Shown in pieces: positions 12,836 to 24,543 of a DNA stretch of 60,000 nt (positions within the stretch are counted from its first letter, which is position 1; each line of letters starts with the position of its first letter). This DNA is from Cryptomeria japonica. Lineage: Eukaryota; Streptophyta; Pinopsida; Cupressales; Cupressaceae. The translations under genes and the position numbers were made by a program. The stretch is from the NCBI RefSeq assembly GCF_030272615.1, contig NC_081412.1, forward strand, positions 476,417,657 to 476,477,656. Reading direction: 5' to 3'. The notes under the pieces are model-generated. The model did no database searches. It was given only the letters and a program-made list of their open reading frames with translations, and was not told the DNA's origin.

Positions 12836-13246
12836 CTTGAATGGGCTCAAATTCAACATTCAAGATGAGATGAGTCTGATGACTCCTAAAAAAGTAGATG
12901 AATGTTTTCAAATGGCTTTGAGGGAAAAAGATAAGTTGAAAAGAAAAGGAGAATAATATGGCATGGGAAGAGGAGGCAAGAACTTTAGAGGAAAAGGAAA
13001 TTTTGGGGGAAGAGGACAATCTCAAAAACCACAAGGTGAGTTTAGCCAGGAAGAACAAAGTGGAGAGTTGGTTCAAGAGGAGGCTTTAGAGGAAGGAGAC
13101 CCAATGGAAGGGGTAGATTTGGAGGACTAGGAAGAGGTCCTAGTGTCTTCACAGGGAGATGCTTCAATTGCAACCAAGTAGGACACACTACAAGAAAGTG
13201 TCCTGAGAAAGCCTCAAACTCTCATGGTGGAGAGAGAAGGAACCAG
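12836..13246 (+). pseudogene. gag: Chromovirus gag, second part with zinc knuckle
   Basis: Gag sequence resumes after the solo LTR. A Gly/Arg-rich stretch (about 12960-13130) precedes one CCHC knuckle at about 13158-13202 (CFNCNQVGHTTRKC), which binds RNA in the family. Stops and a frame change interrupt the Gly-rich part, so no intact protein is possible. Confidence 0.75.
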
Positions 13247-13738
13247 TTGATTCAAGAAGAAGATTGCCAAAGTGTCAATTTCTCAATTGGAGGTGCAGCC
13301 CCAACCCATGATGGAGAAATATTGATGATGAGGAGAACCATGTTGAAAGTGCCTCAAGTGAAAGAAACCCCTCAGAGGAAGACATTATTCAGAGTCATGT
13401 GCAAGGCCTATGGTAAGCTATGTAAGGTAATAGTAGATTCAAGTTCTAATAAAAAATTTGGTTTTCACAGATATGATAGACAAATTAAAGTTGAAACAGT
13501 TACATCACGCTAACCCTTATGAGGTGTCATGGTTGAATAAGGGGCAGAAGGTCTTAGTGGATGAACAATCTTGGGTAGAGTTTGAGATAAGGGAGTGTAA
13601 GGATAGAATATTGTGTGATGTGATCCCTATGAATGCTTTTCATTTGTTGTTAGGATGTCCATGGAAATATAATGTACAATCCCAACATGATGGGAAAACA
13701 AACTCCTTTCTCATAAGCAAAAATGGGAGAAAATAGAA
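13247..13738 (+). pseudogene. Chromovirus aspartic protease
   Basis: Reads as two frames, 13247-13513 and 13458-13736, offset by a frameshift near 13450-13480. The active-site triad, normally Asp-Ser/Thr-Gly, reads VIVDSSS, so the Gly is replaced by Ser. The flap and C-terminal part are still clear (AFHLLLGCPWKYNV). In the family the protease cleaves the Gag-Pol polyprotein. The frameshift and the lost Gly make this copy inactive. Confidence 0.75.
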
Positions 13739-13739
13739 G

Positions 13740-14695
13740 ATGGATCCTTTACCAGATGAGAGTGAGGATAAGAACATTGGGTCAAGTGTCATGTTAGTAA
13801 GTGGGAAAGAGTATTTAGACATCCTAAAGGAAGAAGGAACCCCCAGGTATGCTTTTATTTTGAAGCCAAAAAACATACCTAATGTGCCTAGTCACAGTAA
13901 GGAAGAAGTTCCCGAGGAGGTGCAACAATTGCTGGACAGGTATAAGAGTAGAATGGTCGAGGAAATTCCTAACACCTTTCCACCCATTAGGGACATAATC
14001 CATCATATTGACTCCATACCATGGTCTACATTGACAAACAAACCATCCTATAAGATGACTTTATCTCAAAATGAGGAGATTGCCAAGCAAGTACAACAAT
14101 TGTTGGATAAGGGGTTGGTGTGAAAGAGTCTTAGTCCATGTGTTGTCCTAACAATCCTAGAACCTAAAAAGGATGGTAAATGGAGACTTTGTACTGATTC
14201 TAGGGCCATCAATAGGATTACCATAAGATATAAGTTTCCTATGCCCAAAATTGAAGACTTAATGGATTGTTTGAGAGGGTCTTGCTACTACTCCAAAATT
14301 GATCTCAAGAGTGGGTATCATCAAATTAGAACAAGGCAAGGGGTTGAATGGAAGACAACCTTCAAGACAAATGAAGGTCTCTATGAGTGGATGGTGATGC
14401 CTTTTGGGCTATCCAATGCCCCAAGCACCTTTATGTGCCTCATGAATGAAGTATTGAAGGACTTCATTGGTAAATTTGTTGTTGTTTATCTTGGTGATAT
14501 TCTTGTGTTTAGTGATAAAAAGGAGGAGCATTTGGAGAACTTGAACCCTGTTTTGAAGAAGTTGCATGATGAAAAATTGATGATCAACATGGAAAAGAGT
14601 GTCTTCATGAAGGAAGATCTTGTCTACCTTGGTTTTGTAATATCCAAGGGGGTTTTGAAGATGGATCCAACAAAGGTGGAGGTTATATTTTCATG
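13740..14695 (+). pseudogene. Chromovirus reverse transcriptase
   Basis: The linker and RT N-terminus (13740-14123) end at a TGA where an Arg codon (CGA) is expected. RT continues in frame at 14124-14695 with [12 protein letters not shown], the palm motif [12 protein letters not shown], and the thumb ending YLGFVISKG. The catalytic YLDD box reads VYLGDILVF; codon 14493-14495 is GGT (Gly) in place of the first Asp. That substitution alone would abolish polymerisation. The frame runs straight on to RNase H. Confidence 0.88.
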
Positions 14696-14946
14696 ACCAA
14701 CACCCAAGTCAGTAGGTGATGTAAGAAGTTTCCATGGACTGGCAACATTTTACAGAAAGTTCATCAAAAAAATTAGTCATATATGTGCACCTATCATAGA
14801 CACAATCAAAGGAGGTCAAAAGTGTAAGGTTTCTTGGTCAAATGAAGCAAATGAATCTTGTGAATATCTGAAAAAGAGAGTAGAACAACAACCCATTCTT
14901 GTTTTGCTTGATTTTAACAAGTTGTTCATAGTGGAGTGTGATGCTA
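14696..14946 (+). pseudogene. Chromovirus RNase H, first part
   Basis: The RT-RNase H connection (SFHGLATFYRKFI) and the first RNase H strand (IVECDA) are readable. The frame is cut at 14946 by the CACTA element. It resumes for 13 bp at 27138-27150 and then after the Tat element at 49226, where the rest of the domain lies. Confidence 0.8.
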
Positions 14947-14977
14947 CACTAATACATTTGACCTAAAATTTTGATGG
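14947..14977 (+). repeat. Left terminal inverted repeat of the CACTA element
   Basis: CACTAATACATTTG plus 17 more bases matching the inverted right end at about 23 of 31 positions. Confidence 0.85.
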
Positions 14978-15180
14978 AGGTTTCCAACGAAGAAGGTATA
15001 TTGTGATCAAATTTGATTTTTTTTGAAAAAATGCCCAATTTCATCGGAATTCTGACGATAATGCAACATTTGGTTTCGACGGAGAAGGAATTAGCAATGA
15101 CATTTTGGTTTTTTTTGAAAAAGTGCCCGCGTTCGTTGAAATTTCGACGACCGCATGCATTACTTAAAAAAAAAAAAAAG
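14978..15180. repeat. Left subterminal region of the CACTA element
   Basis: Two similar blocks of about 90 bp (near 14995-15060 and 15075-15150) each carry TTTTGG/TTGATTTTTTTTGAAAAA followed by a GC-richer TCGN-type word. A poly-A run ends the region at about 15168-15179. Confidence 0.5.
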
Positions 15181-18100
15181 ACCAAGTCATTTCATAAATC
15201 CCGCATCTTCGTCTCGTCGACCTCTGCCATTACTTCGTCCCGCCTCTTCCTCCTGCCTCTACCATTACAAAATCTTGCCTCTGCAGGGAACCAACCATTG
15301 AATGAAGTGGTGTTGTAGGAGCAGCTATACAAGGATACCAAGCAATGAGAAACTTTCTAGCTTCATGGTAGGAATTTTGTTATGTTTTTGTTTTTGTGTT
15401 TTGTTAGGAATTTTCAAGTCTGGGCATTATTTAATGTAATAAGGGCATGTTTTGGGCCCATTTGTAAGCCATTTGGCATTTTGTTAGGGGTGTATGGGTT
15501 TAGGATTTAAACTGATAACTAGGGAGAACAATCCAATGGGGTAATGAAATAGAATTAAGTGGGGTTCCCTAAGAGCCTCCCTCCCTTGAACTGAATTGTC
15601 GAGAACCTAACTTCCTCAACCGGGGGTGAACTACCTCCATCCTTTAGACCGGCTTCAACCCCTCTTCCCTGGGATGGATTCCTCAGGATGGAGAGTAACA
15701 ACTATGGATTGATCCTCTGACCAAAAAAAAATCAGATAGAATAGATCTTCTTCCACCATAGAATAGTAGGGGCATACAATAGTAGGGGCCTTGACATAAC
15801 CCCTCTCTCCATTTATCATTTTTCTCATAGACATGACTGTAGAAGCGACCAACGTCCATTTAGCTAATAAACCATCGGTCAATTGATCATTTTTCTCGCA
15901 GACATGACTGGTGAAGTGACCAAAATCAATGACCCTAACCTACACCGCACATTGAATGAAGGTTATCTCAGAATCTAAAGTAGTGAAGGTGAGCCTCCAT
16001 CTGGAATGGGGAACCCCTGCAAGGAGAGGTGTTAGTTGTTCCTTACTGCTTCCCTTCATCTGGTAGAGGCAACAAAGAAAGCAGCCTCGGTGATAGATCC
16101 ATCTCATGATCCTATGGGCAACTACTACTATAGTTGTCCTTTACTTCTCTATGCTCCGATATCTGCTACTACTCAAATTGAGGTAAAAGAGTAATGGTGA
16201 AAGAGTAAGTTAGGATATGTTAGGGGTTTGGAAGGTAGGAAAGTTAATGTGGGGAGATAAATTAAGGATGTGAAGGATAGAATGGGGTTAGGTAGGTGAA
16301 GTAAAAGTAAGTGTGTATGAGGTTAAGGTTTAGGATAGGATGTAGGTGTGTGTGTGAAAAAGTGGTTTGTAGCTACAACCACAACACTTCAATTAAGTCA
16401 TTATATGCATGGTTAATAATTAATAATCAATAAGTAATAAACCATAACAAGTGACTAATTACCTTCTAAAAGATGTGAGTATAAGACTGCTCTCAGATTT
16501 TTATAAGCAATACCAGTGACTAGACTACACCAAGATGAAGGATTTAATCTATATGATATTTAACTATATGGATGCAAGATGGATGAATAATTCAAGCAAA
16601 TAATGGATTCAAGCAATAATGGATGAGTAAAATGGATGCAAGAAATCTAAAAAGCACAATAATCCTCAATGACTCCATAGCGAAATTAGCATGATAATAA
16701 TCTCCAAGCGTGTTGTCAAAAATCTCTGGGGTAAATCGGAAAGAGAGCTGAAGACTGAATTTATAGAGAATTGCAAGAGAAAAATCTCAATTTAGGATTA
16801 ATTGAAAATAATTGAGAAATCAAGTTTAGTTAACCTTGAGATAGATTCCAATTATAGTTTAATTGAAATGCATTCAAATTAGAAGTCCAAGTTGCATTGG
16901 AAAATAATAATAAATCAATTCCATGCATTTGTGATAAAAATAGATAATTCTTTAATTTATTCAAGAAAAGAGTCTTTTCAATGCAACTGAACTTCTTTTT
17001 CTGAAAAGATTTGAGTTCCAATTTTAGAGAATAATTCAATTAAATTGCTTTTATGATTTCAAGTTCTAAATTTAGAAAAAGAAATAATATCTTAAGTTTG
17101 ATTTCTCTCTCAATTCAATTCTTTTTGTTTAATTTCAATTCAACTCTTGCTTTGTAATTAATTCCTCTTTTGTAATAAATTAATTCCTTTTGCATGATTA
17201 AATGACAAATTTATTAATTAATTAAATATGCAAGGATATTTAATAAATTAAATAAGACAATTGATCAAAATGATATTCTTGGAAATGATTCAATTAATTA
17301 AATAAATATTTAATTAATATTGAGTAATTGATTTGTCATGTGATTTTTGATGATTAAAGAATTAATAATATGCTCAAGTTTGATTTAATTGCCTTTGGTT
17401 AGGACCTTGGTGATGTTGTCGAGATTAGGGGCCCATGGTTTAGATGACCATTTTTAGGGTATTACAGTAGGAAAGTGGAGGAGGTTAAGATAGGGGATAT
17501 GAAAGGTAGATGGAAGGTAATAATGATAGGAAGTGACGTAAAGGTTATGAGGTGTGGGTTAGAAAATAGGGTGTAGGAAATGGAAGGAAGGGTCATATCA
17601 CTTTGAGAGTTTTCACCAAGATGAGTAGCCCAAGTATGGACCTCAAATCTTACAAGCCATGAGGATCCACTTGTAGTAGAGGAGCATATACTTGCATCTT
17701 GGGAGCTTATTAGGAGTTTGCCTTGAATTTGGGAAATACACATAGAGGAGATAGAATATTGATCAATACACATTACCTAGCCTCATCATGCATAAATACA
17801 AGAGGTACAGACTATAGCAAGCACATATCATGAGCCAAAGGATCATATTCAAGAGTTGCTTCATCTCCAATCCTCTACATTTTTAAGATCTACAAATGGG
17901 GTTGAGGTTAAGTCTTGGTTACTTAGCTTGGACTTATGCTTTGGGTTGCATCTATATGTGAGAAACTTAAAGGCATAATTTTCAATGCAATTTTTGAGAG
18001 GACTTGATTCCACCTTGTGGTACTGGGAGGATAAAATGCACCAACTCACATTGGAAACCCTCTCCAAATACCATTTTGGAGTGCTTCAAAGTGTGTTCTA

Positions 18101-18484
18101 TTTCAAAATATTTTTGACAGAGATGCATAGATGAGTTTCACAATTTACATAATAAGGTTTCATAGTGGCTCAACATGAGAGTTAGTTTTTGGAGTTCTTG
18201 TAGTTTGTATATTACATTCAAGACAAGTTACTTGTCAATTATTTCACTAGGGGTGGAAAGCCCAAAATTTCAGTTTTCCTACACATGGCCAATCCAAATG
18301 ACTTTAGGGTTGCTATGGAAAAGTCTCTTATGGAAAAGGAGGTACATGGGAGGACACAAGAGGAATGAGAGAAGTTTGTAACCAGCTATGGCAAATTCTC
18401 TCATTTTAGGTATGAGAGACTATAGGGCTATCAAGCTAGGCCTTCTATGACTCAACAACCTTTTAGAGGAGAATCTAGTGTTTT
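15181..18484. other. CACTA interior, unassigned
   Basis: No transposase or known domain recognised. The left part, to about 16360, is low-complexity and purine-rich. 16366-17470 is AT-rich and may be a separate old insertion, flanked by AAAAGTGG and GAAAGTGG, but without convincing ends. 17470-18480 contains only short frames without family features. Confidence 0.4.
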
Positions 18485-18485
18485 T

Positions 18486-19012
18486 AGTAATTAGGATCTT
18501 CTAATTATGGTGGGCCTAGCCAACATAGGGTTATATGAGAGGCACATGTTATGTATATGTTAGTATCAGACAGAGAGTGCCCACAAGGTTTTAGAGTAGG
18601 TGGACACCATCCTAGGATGTCAAAGTAGATAGTTGATATGTGGGTCTTTACCCTCCCAACCACTCAACATATACCACCATGGGTCTTTACCCTCCCAAAC
18701 ACACAAAGGTCAAAGGAAGATTCACTACTGCAACACTCACTTTTTATGACAGTCTCAAGTACTTAGGACAGTCACTCCTTTCGTGACCATTCTTCTTCAC
18801 ACAACACTCTCTAACATTAATTATGATGATAGTGTAACTCCTTAAACCTTCCACCAACACCTAACTCAATACCAAACTCTTTCCCAATCTCACTAATGGA
18901 CTAATTAACTCAACTCGCTATGAAATTGTGACAGTCGATGCAAGGTTTAGGACAATAGTAATTAGGATCTTCTAATTATTGTGCGGCCTAGCCAACATAG
19001 GGTTATATGAGA
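18486..19012. repeat. Pair of 55-bp direct repeats flanking about 415 bp
   Basis: 18486-18540 and 18957-19012 share AGTAATTAGGATCTTC, GGCCTAGCCAACATAGGG and TTATATGAGA with two or three differences. The segment between them has no gene. This looks like a local tandem duplication of about 470 bp that later diverged, or an old insertion with long flanking repeats. Confidence 0.6.
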
Positions 19013-21769
19013 CAGGGGTAAGTTCAATAGTGATTTCTCCTTCAATTCTTGATTAATTCTTCATTTCCTATTCACTTGGAATTGAATTGATTTTATAATT
19101 AAGAAATGAATGGTTTGGTCAGATGCCTCAAAGAAATGTGGTCTAATGAAATGCTATGATTGTAGGATATGCACAAACAATGTTTGTTGAAATGGATTTA
19201 CAAAATTCCAATGAAATTTGATCGGTGGGTATAAAGTCAGACCCTACAATGGCCAGCAGCCTTTACCCTCTACAACCTTTTCCAGCATTCTTCCAATCTG
19301 TGTGAAAATGAGAGCTTGACAACATTCTTTCACTTTTAGCTAGCTAAATTTTTCAAGAATTTTATCTCTAGATTTAATATTTCTTTTCTTACATGAATCT
19401 ATTAATTTTGAGATAATAGATCTTGCCTTCGTGAATTGATACTAGTTTATCCCTTTAACCCTGATTAATTTATTTAGAGTGTTTAGTTCCATTTTAATCC
19501 TTTCTTTTACAATTAAATATTATTAAAAAAATTTATTATTGTTCCAAATTTTGTGGATATTTAGGACTACAAAAATTTTACTAGACCATGCATCTTGGTA
19601 CTTATTACTTTTAGAAGCTCACTCCTCTAATGTTTGATAAGATAGATATGAATGATTGACCTTAAACTACATATTTTTAAAGATGAAGGTGCATTCGGGG
19701 TTTAGATGATCTTCCGTGACCAAGTCAAAGGAAAGTGATATAAACCTATTTTAAAAATTATATTATCATTATACTCAAGCCATTTGGAAAATATAAAAAA
19801 ATATATCCAATCTCTTAACTATTTTTTTCAAACCTAGCATTTTGTTTGCCCATGTGAGTGCTCCATTCCTAGAACTAATAAATAAAGAGTGTATTCAAGT
19901 AGATAAATGAATTAAAATCAATTTGTGATAGTAAACATTCACATAGCATATATAATTTATTTATTTATGATGGACTTTTAAATGTAATAAATTATCTCCT
20001 ATAGTAATCTCCTAAAGGTGGGACAATTAGGTCTATATATGATGAAAATCAAAATAAATAGTTTGAAGATAATATTAGTTACCTAAAGGATATTCCACTT
20101 GATTATTTGGTATATCATAACTATTTTGACAAATTTTGAAACCATTATAGGTACCTTTTGCTTCTTTAGATGAGGCATTCATTCATGTTGAAGTTGTGAT
20201 AGCTTATTTGCCTCTTTATAGACAACAAATTATCCATACGAATTATCATATATACTTGTAACCTCCATCCCAAACCACCTATTTCACTCTTCTTCTTTTT
20301 TGTACCTCTTTTATTCTTCCATTACCTCTTTGCTTACCTAAATTCAATCCAAAACATAGTGTATATAGCATCAAAAAAATTCCATATTTGATTAATATTA
20401 TCCACAACATATCGAAAAGACAAATACCACACTTACTGTGTCATCAACCAAAAATAATTTACTTACATATTCAAAGAGTTCAATAATGGAGAAACATCTA
20501 TGCGGTGCTCTACACATGTCCTCGAAGGTTCAAGAAATACTTATCCTCTATTGGTCCAAACTTTAAATCACTTTCCATGCATGAAAGTAATTGCAACCAT
20601 ACACAATTTCCCACCCAATAGATTCTCTCAAACTAGTTTACTATCTTAACATAGGGTCAAGGAAAAGCGGGCCAAAATAGGAATCCAAGTGTCTTAAAAG
20701 CCTTCAAGACCATAGAGGTGAGGATTGAATTTCTTTCTTTAGTGGTATCTTTCTCTAGATTAATTAGATGGGGATTCTATTAGGACCTTTTCCTAATTAA
20801 AAAATATATATAAAGATTGCATACCTAAATATTGCATTCATAATAGAATAATTTTTTGCAATATTGAGACTAAATTCATAATAGATTTATAGTGATGAAT
20901 AAAGAAATATTTAAGATTCTCAAAAATTTGATGTTTTCTTTCTCCCAATCATCATTGGATATTGGGTGATCTTTGAGGCGTTATGTCAAGCAGTTCATGT
21001 GTCTTATCTAAGCTTACACATTTTGCATGCATGTGTACCTAGGTAGTTACACTACATCTATACTCACTAATCACATTTGGTTGGAAGTTTCTAAATCCAT
21101 TTCAAACACATTTTGTGCATATCCTGCAATCATAGCATTCCATTAGATTGCGTTTCTTTGATGCATCTCACCAAACAGTTCATGCACTTTCATGTCTATA
21201 CTTCCACATTTTCCAAACATGTCAAACAGAGAATTTACAACTGTAAGCATCTGATATTAATTGCCCTTACCTTCTGCTTTGATGGAAGCCCATACTTTGT
21301 TCCAAAGCTCCCATTTTGGCACATGTAGAGAGTATGTTGGCAAATAAAATTGATCGAAATGGAAATCTATTTGTTGCATTGACTGCATTGCGAGGATGCT
21401 TATGTATTTCATTGACAACATAAAGTAGGAAAGGACATGAGAATATCTCCTTGGGGAGGTATTCTATGACAGCTGCGAGGTAGATGAGAGTTTCTTATGC
21501 CATTTTCTTTGTTCTATGCAATCAAACGCGGGAACACTATTTGAATTCAAATGCTAATTGTGATTGTATTTTTAACGGAAACGGATGGGAAGGGACGTCA
21601 AGGGAAGGAATGGGCCCACAACACACCTAAGTAGTCAAAGCTTAGTGTGTGTTGTTTAAGGCTGCCCCCTTAAGACATCATAATTGATTGGCTCTTCACT
21701 CTTAAGACCTTCAAAAGTCTTTAATGGCTTCATTGAGTCCTTTGGTCTTCCAAATGCACCTGCACCAAC
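19013..21769. other. CACTA interior, unassigned
   Basis: AT-rich sequence without a recognisable gene. At about 19035-19105 it contains one copy of a module (TTCACTTGGAATTGAATTG plus AATTAAGA) that also precedes both short methyltransferase hairpins, at about 21777-21833 and 22557-22625. Confidence 0.4.
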
Positions 21770-21902
21770 TTGAATTCTCCTTCAATGCTTGATTGCTTGT
21801 TCACTTGGAATTGAATTGATTTTATAATTAAGAGATCACTTGAATTGTAGGTAGACCCCTTCAAATGACACGGTAGGCTTCCTTTTATACCTAATATATG
21901 TC

Positions 21903-22127
21903 TTGAAAGAATTTTATCCTGATGGCTTTAAATTAAAGTACTTTCTCTTCTATCTGGTATTGGTGGAGCAGAGGTTGCATTGCATCATCCTAGGATACAT
22001 ATTTCCGCAGATACAACACAAGTTAAATGTATCCCAGGTTGATGCAAAGCAACCTCTGCTCCAGAGATCACTAGAAAATAGAGAAATAATTTTAATTTAA
22101 TGCCATTAGGATAAAAGTCTTTAATCA
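21903..22127. repeat. Hairpin A: inverted repeat of a DRM methyltransferase motif-I segment
   Basis: The left arm (21903-22000) reads on the plus strand as DRM sequence around the SAM-binding motif: FYPDGFKLK, then in a shifted frame LSLLSGIGGAEVALH. The right arm (22027-22127) is its inverted copy. The loop is 26 nt (22001-22026). Arm identity is roughly 80% by eye. It cannot encode an enzyme. If transcribed through, it would fold into a stem of about 95 bp. Confidence 0.8.
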
Positions 22128-22197
22128 AGATAGATAAATGGTATGCAACTGGATCTATTTGGAATGCATTACCCAAACACTGCAATCGATCAGTCAC
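21985..22197 (-). pseudogene. DRM-type DNA methyltransferase fragment, motifs X and I
   Basis: On the minus strand one open frame reads LQCLGNAFQIDPVAYHLSI, then FYPNGIKLK, a damaged motif I (SGAEVALHQPGIH) and VVSAEI. In plant DRM proteins these come in the same order: LGNSFQVDTVAYHLSV, FPHGINVLSLFTGIGGGEVALH and VVSVEIS. The order X then I is the hallmark of the rearranged DRM domain, which performs de novo cytosine methylation in RNA-directed DNA methylation. The fragment stops before the catalytic Pro-Cys motif and is intronless here. It overlaps the right arm and loop of hairpin A. Confidence 0.85.
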
Positions 22198-22693
22198 CTT
22201 TGAAAAGAAAGTGGTATGATGAAATATTTAGGCATAAAATAGATGAAATGCACTCCATACTACTGCTGCACAATATTTTGGTCGATGATATTTTTAAAAT
22301 AGTAAAGGAAGGTGTATGGAACAACCAAATTCTTATCATTATAAACAATGAATATTTTAAGATCCTTTTATGATGTGTAAGTTGAGAATATTTTATGAAA
22401 GGTCCCTAAATGAATACACTTTATACTGATTTTAATATACCTTGAAGTGTGCAATATGGAAGGTTTCTATTCTTAATCTCCTACCCATTTCTTAATTTAA
22501 AAGATGATATATTTATTAAATATCTCCTCTATTAAATATCTTTATTAACTTGATTTCTCCTTCAATTCTTGATGAATTCTTGATTGCCTGTTCACTTGGA
22601 ATTGAATTGATTTTATAATTAAGAGATCACTTGAATTGTAGGTAAACCCCTTCAAATGACAGGGTAGGCTTCCTTTTATACCTAATATATGTC

Positions 22694-22917
22694 TTGAAAG
22701 CATTTTATCCCAATGACTTTAAATTAAAGTACTTTCTCTTCTATATGATATTGGTGGAGCAAAGGTTGCATTGCATCGTCCTAGGATACATATTTCCACA
22801 CATACAACACAAGTTAAATGTATCCCAAGTCGATGCAAAGCAACCTCTACTCCAGAGATAACCATAAAATAGAGAAAGAACTTTAATTTAATGCCATCAA
22901 GATAAAAGGCTTTCAAG
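22694..22917. repeat. Hairpin B: second inverted repeat of the same DRM segment
   Basis: Same architecture as the hairpin 790 bp upstream: left arm 22694-22791, 26-nt loop, right arm 22818-22917. On the minus strand the right arm reads FYLDGIKLK and ISGVEVALHRLGIH, equivalent to DRM motif I. Left-arm and right-arm differences are distinct from those of hairpin A, so the duplication is not recent. Confidence 0.8.
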
Positions 22918-23217
22918 ATAGATAAAATTTGAGTTTGATTGTCATCATTTACTTTACCAAATTCTTCACACGTAACTCCTGAATCAATTTCCTACTCACA
23001 AGAATTTTATTAAGTCTCAAATATAGGGAAACAAAAGGCTTCAAATAGAAAACTTGTACCTACAACTAAATCCATTGACTAATCAGAAGAACAAAATTAA
23101 GAAATGGTTTGATCATCTGAAAGATGTTGTAGACTTGCAACTCACCAGCTACTTAGTTTTTGCGGGTAATAATTTTTTTGTTTTCGTTATGGTTGTGGTG
23201 TTTATAGGGAGACATTT

Positions 23218-23221
<4 letters not shown>

Positions 23222-23293
<72 letters not shown>
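23222..23293. repeat. (AT)n microsatellite
   Basis: About 36 uninterrupted AT units, roughly 110 bp before the left arm of the long inverted repeat. Such tracts mark breakage-prone DNA; a link to formation of the palindrome is speculation. Confidence 0.95.
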
Positions 23294-23296
<3 letters not shown>

Positions 23297-23896
23297 CTGT
23301 TTAATGGTTTATGGGTTTGTAATGGTAATTTAATGTTCTTTCAGATTTTTGTATATATTCTTTATAATAGCCTATTATATTGATTTGTTCTATTATGGAT
23401 AATGGTGTGGGTCAAACGACTTTGTCGTCAGTGCATGAAAGTATTGAACAAGTTCTACTTTTAAAAATTACATGAAACATTTTTAATTTATTTGATTAAG
23501 TGTTATTTGCAAAACATAATTATCAATGATGTTTCCTTTCTCCAAGAATTGTCTAGGATCTTTCCATCAGATAATATGTAACATCGAATGACTAGATATT
23601 TTCATTACAAATGCTTATTTTATTTAATTATTATCTGAGCATGAATTAAAATCTATATATGTACGGAAGCAGAACATACAAGCTGAAGAGTCATGTGCAA
23701 GAAAATTTCCTAAACGAAAGCAAGCAGGCATTATCTTGAATGACATGGAAACAAGCTCATCAGCTACCTAGAAGAGAGCAGTTGGAGAATGGCAGAGGAA
23801 AGTGTTTAAGGGTGATAAATAGATAGAGAGTATGCAATACAAACAAACAATGTCTGGAGTGTGTGATGTGACATCTCTAATTTATGTCCGGAGGGA

Positions 23897-24492
23897 CTAA
23901 CTGGTTTTGGAGTTCCTGCGAAACCTATTGGGCCACGCTTGGAGAAAATCAATGTGTTCATGCAAGGAGAACCTTTTTTCTATTATGAGAATGATGCTTT
24001 TGCACCGAGGGATATTTGGAAATCAATATCCAAAAATTTCTATAGTGTGGAACCAGAGTTGGTGGACTCGAAGCAATTTTTAGCTTTCAGAAGACCAAGA
24101 GGTTATGTACACAATCTCCCAATAGAAGGCGATTTCAAGCATTACCTCTCCCCCCCATGACTATTCAGGAAGAACTTCCTTAGAAAAAGGACTATTGGCC
24201 TCCATGAGATCAAAGAAAAAAATTGAAGCATAGACTCTAGACGATGTGGTGGTGTCCTTCGTGAAGAACTTTGCACTATAATTGAAAATTCACGAGAGAA
24301 ACTGCAAGATAGTGAAGAGAAATACAATCTTGAAAAGTGGGAAGAATGGATCTTGGTTTGGGTGGGGCCAAGTCAGGTGGCTCCTCTAGAGGTTGACGAG
24401 ATAGAAATCATATTAGGATTTGAAAAAGATCACACTCATGGAACTTCGTGTGCGAGTGATCTATTGCGGTGTTTGGGTAATGCATTCCAAAT
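23897..24492 (+). pseudogene. DRM-type DNA methyltransferase fragment in the left arm of hairpin C
   Basis: Plus-strand frames read, in order, TGFGVPAKP, EPFFYYENDAFAPRDIW, VEPELVDSKQF, RGYVHNLPIEG, then after a TGA (about 24158) and a frame change LVWVGPSQVAPLEVDEIE, ILGFEKDHT and LRCLGNAFQ. The same landmarks come in the same order in plant DRM2 (GFGVPNEP, FFYYENVAL, PEFVDSKYF, RGYIHNLPI, LVWVGKNKAAPLEPDEME, ILGFPKNHTRG, SLGNSFQ). About 200 codons are represented with no visible intron. The segment is the N-terminal half of the rearranged catalytic domain and lacks the Pro-Cys catalytic loop. It is broken and non-enzymatic. The upstream stretch 23650-23830 may be the DRM linker. Confidence 0.88.
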
Positions 24493-24543
24493 AGATACAA
24501 TTGTATGCCATCAGGATAAAAAAATTTAATCAGAAAATTACCC

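Larger units (their letters stand above)
21770..22920. repeat. Tandem-like duplication carrying two methyltransferase hairpins
   Basis: Blocks 21770-22130 and 22557-22920 match along their length, from TTCTCCTTCAAT through the leader AGGCTTCCTTTTATACC to the end of the hairpin. The copies are about 785 bp apart. Between them is 22131-22556, which begins with further antisense methyltransferase sequence (to about 22197). Confidence 0.75.

Noticed and set aside
16366-17470. Possible solo LTR or DNA transposon (TGTAGCTACAACC to GGGTATTACA)
   Set aside because: The flanks AAAAGTGG and GAAAGTGG are similar, but the surroundings are low-complexity purine-rich and the ends are not inverted repeats. 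Kept only as unassigned.
18724-18745. A second CACTA-like start (CACTACTGCAACACTC)
   Set aside because: The only complementary end I could find (GCAGTAGTG at about 25861) lies inside the solo LTR 24940-26108, whose own boundaries are exact, so the match is probably chance.
23054-23383. 109-codon plus-strand frame
   Set aside because: A third of it is the (AT)36 microsatellite read as Ile-Tyr; no coding evidence.
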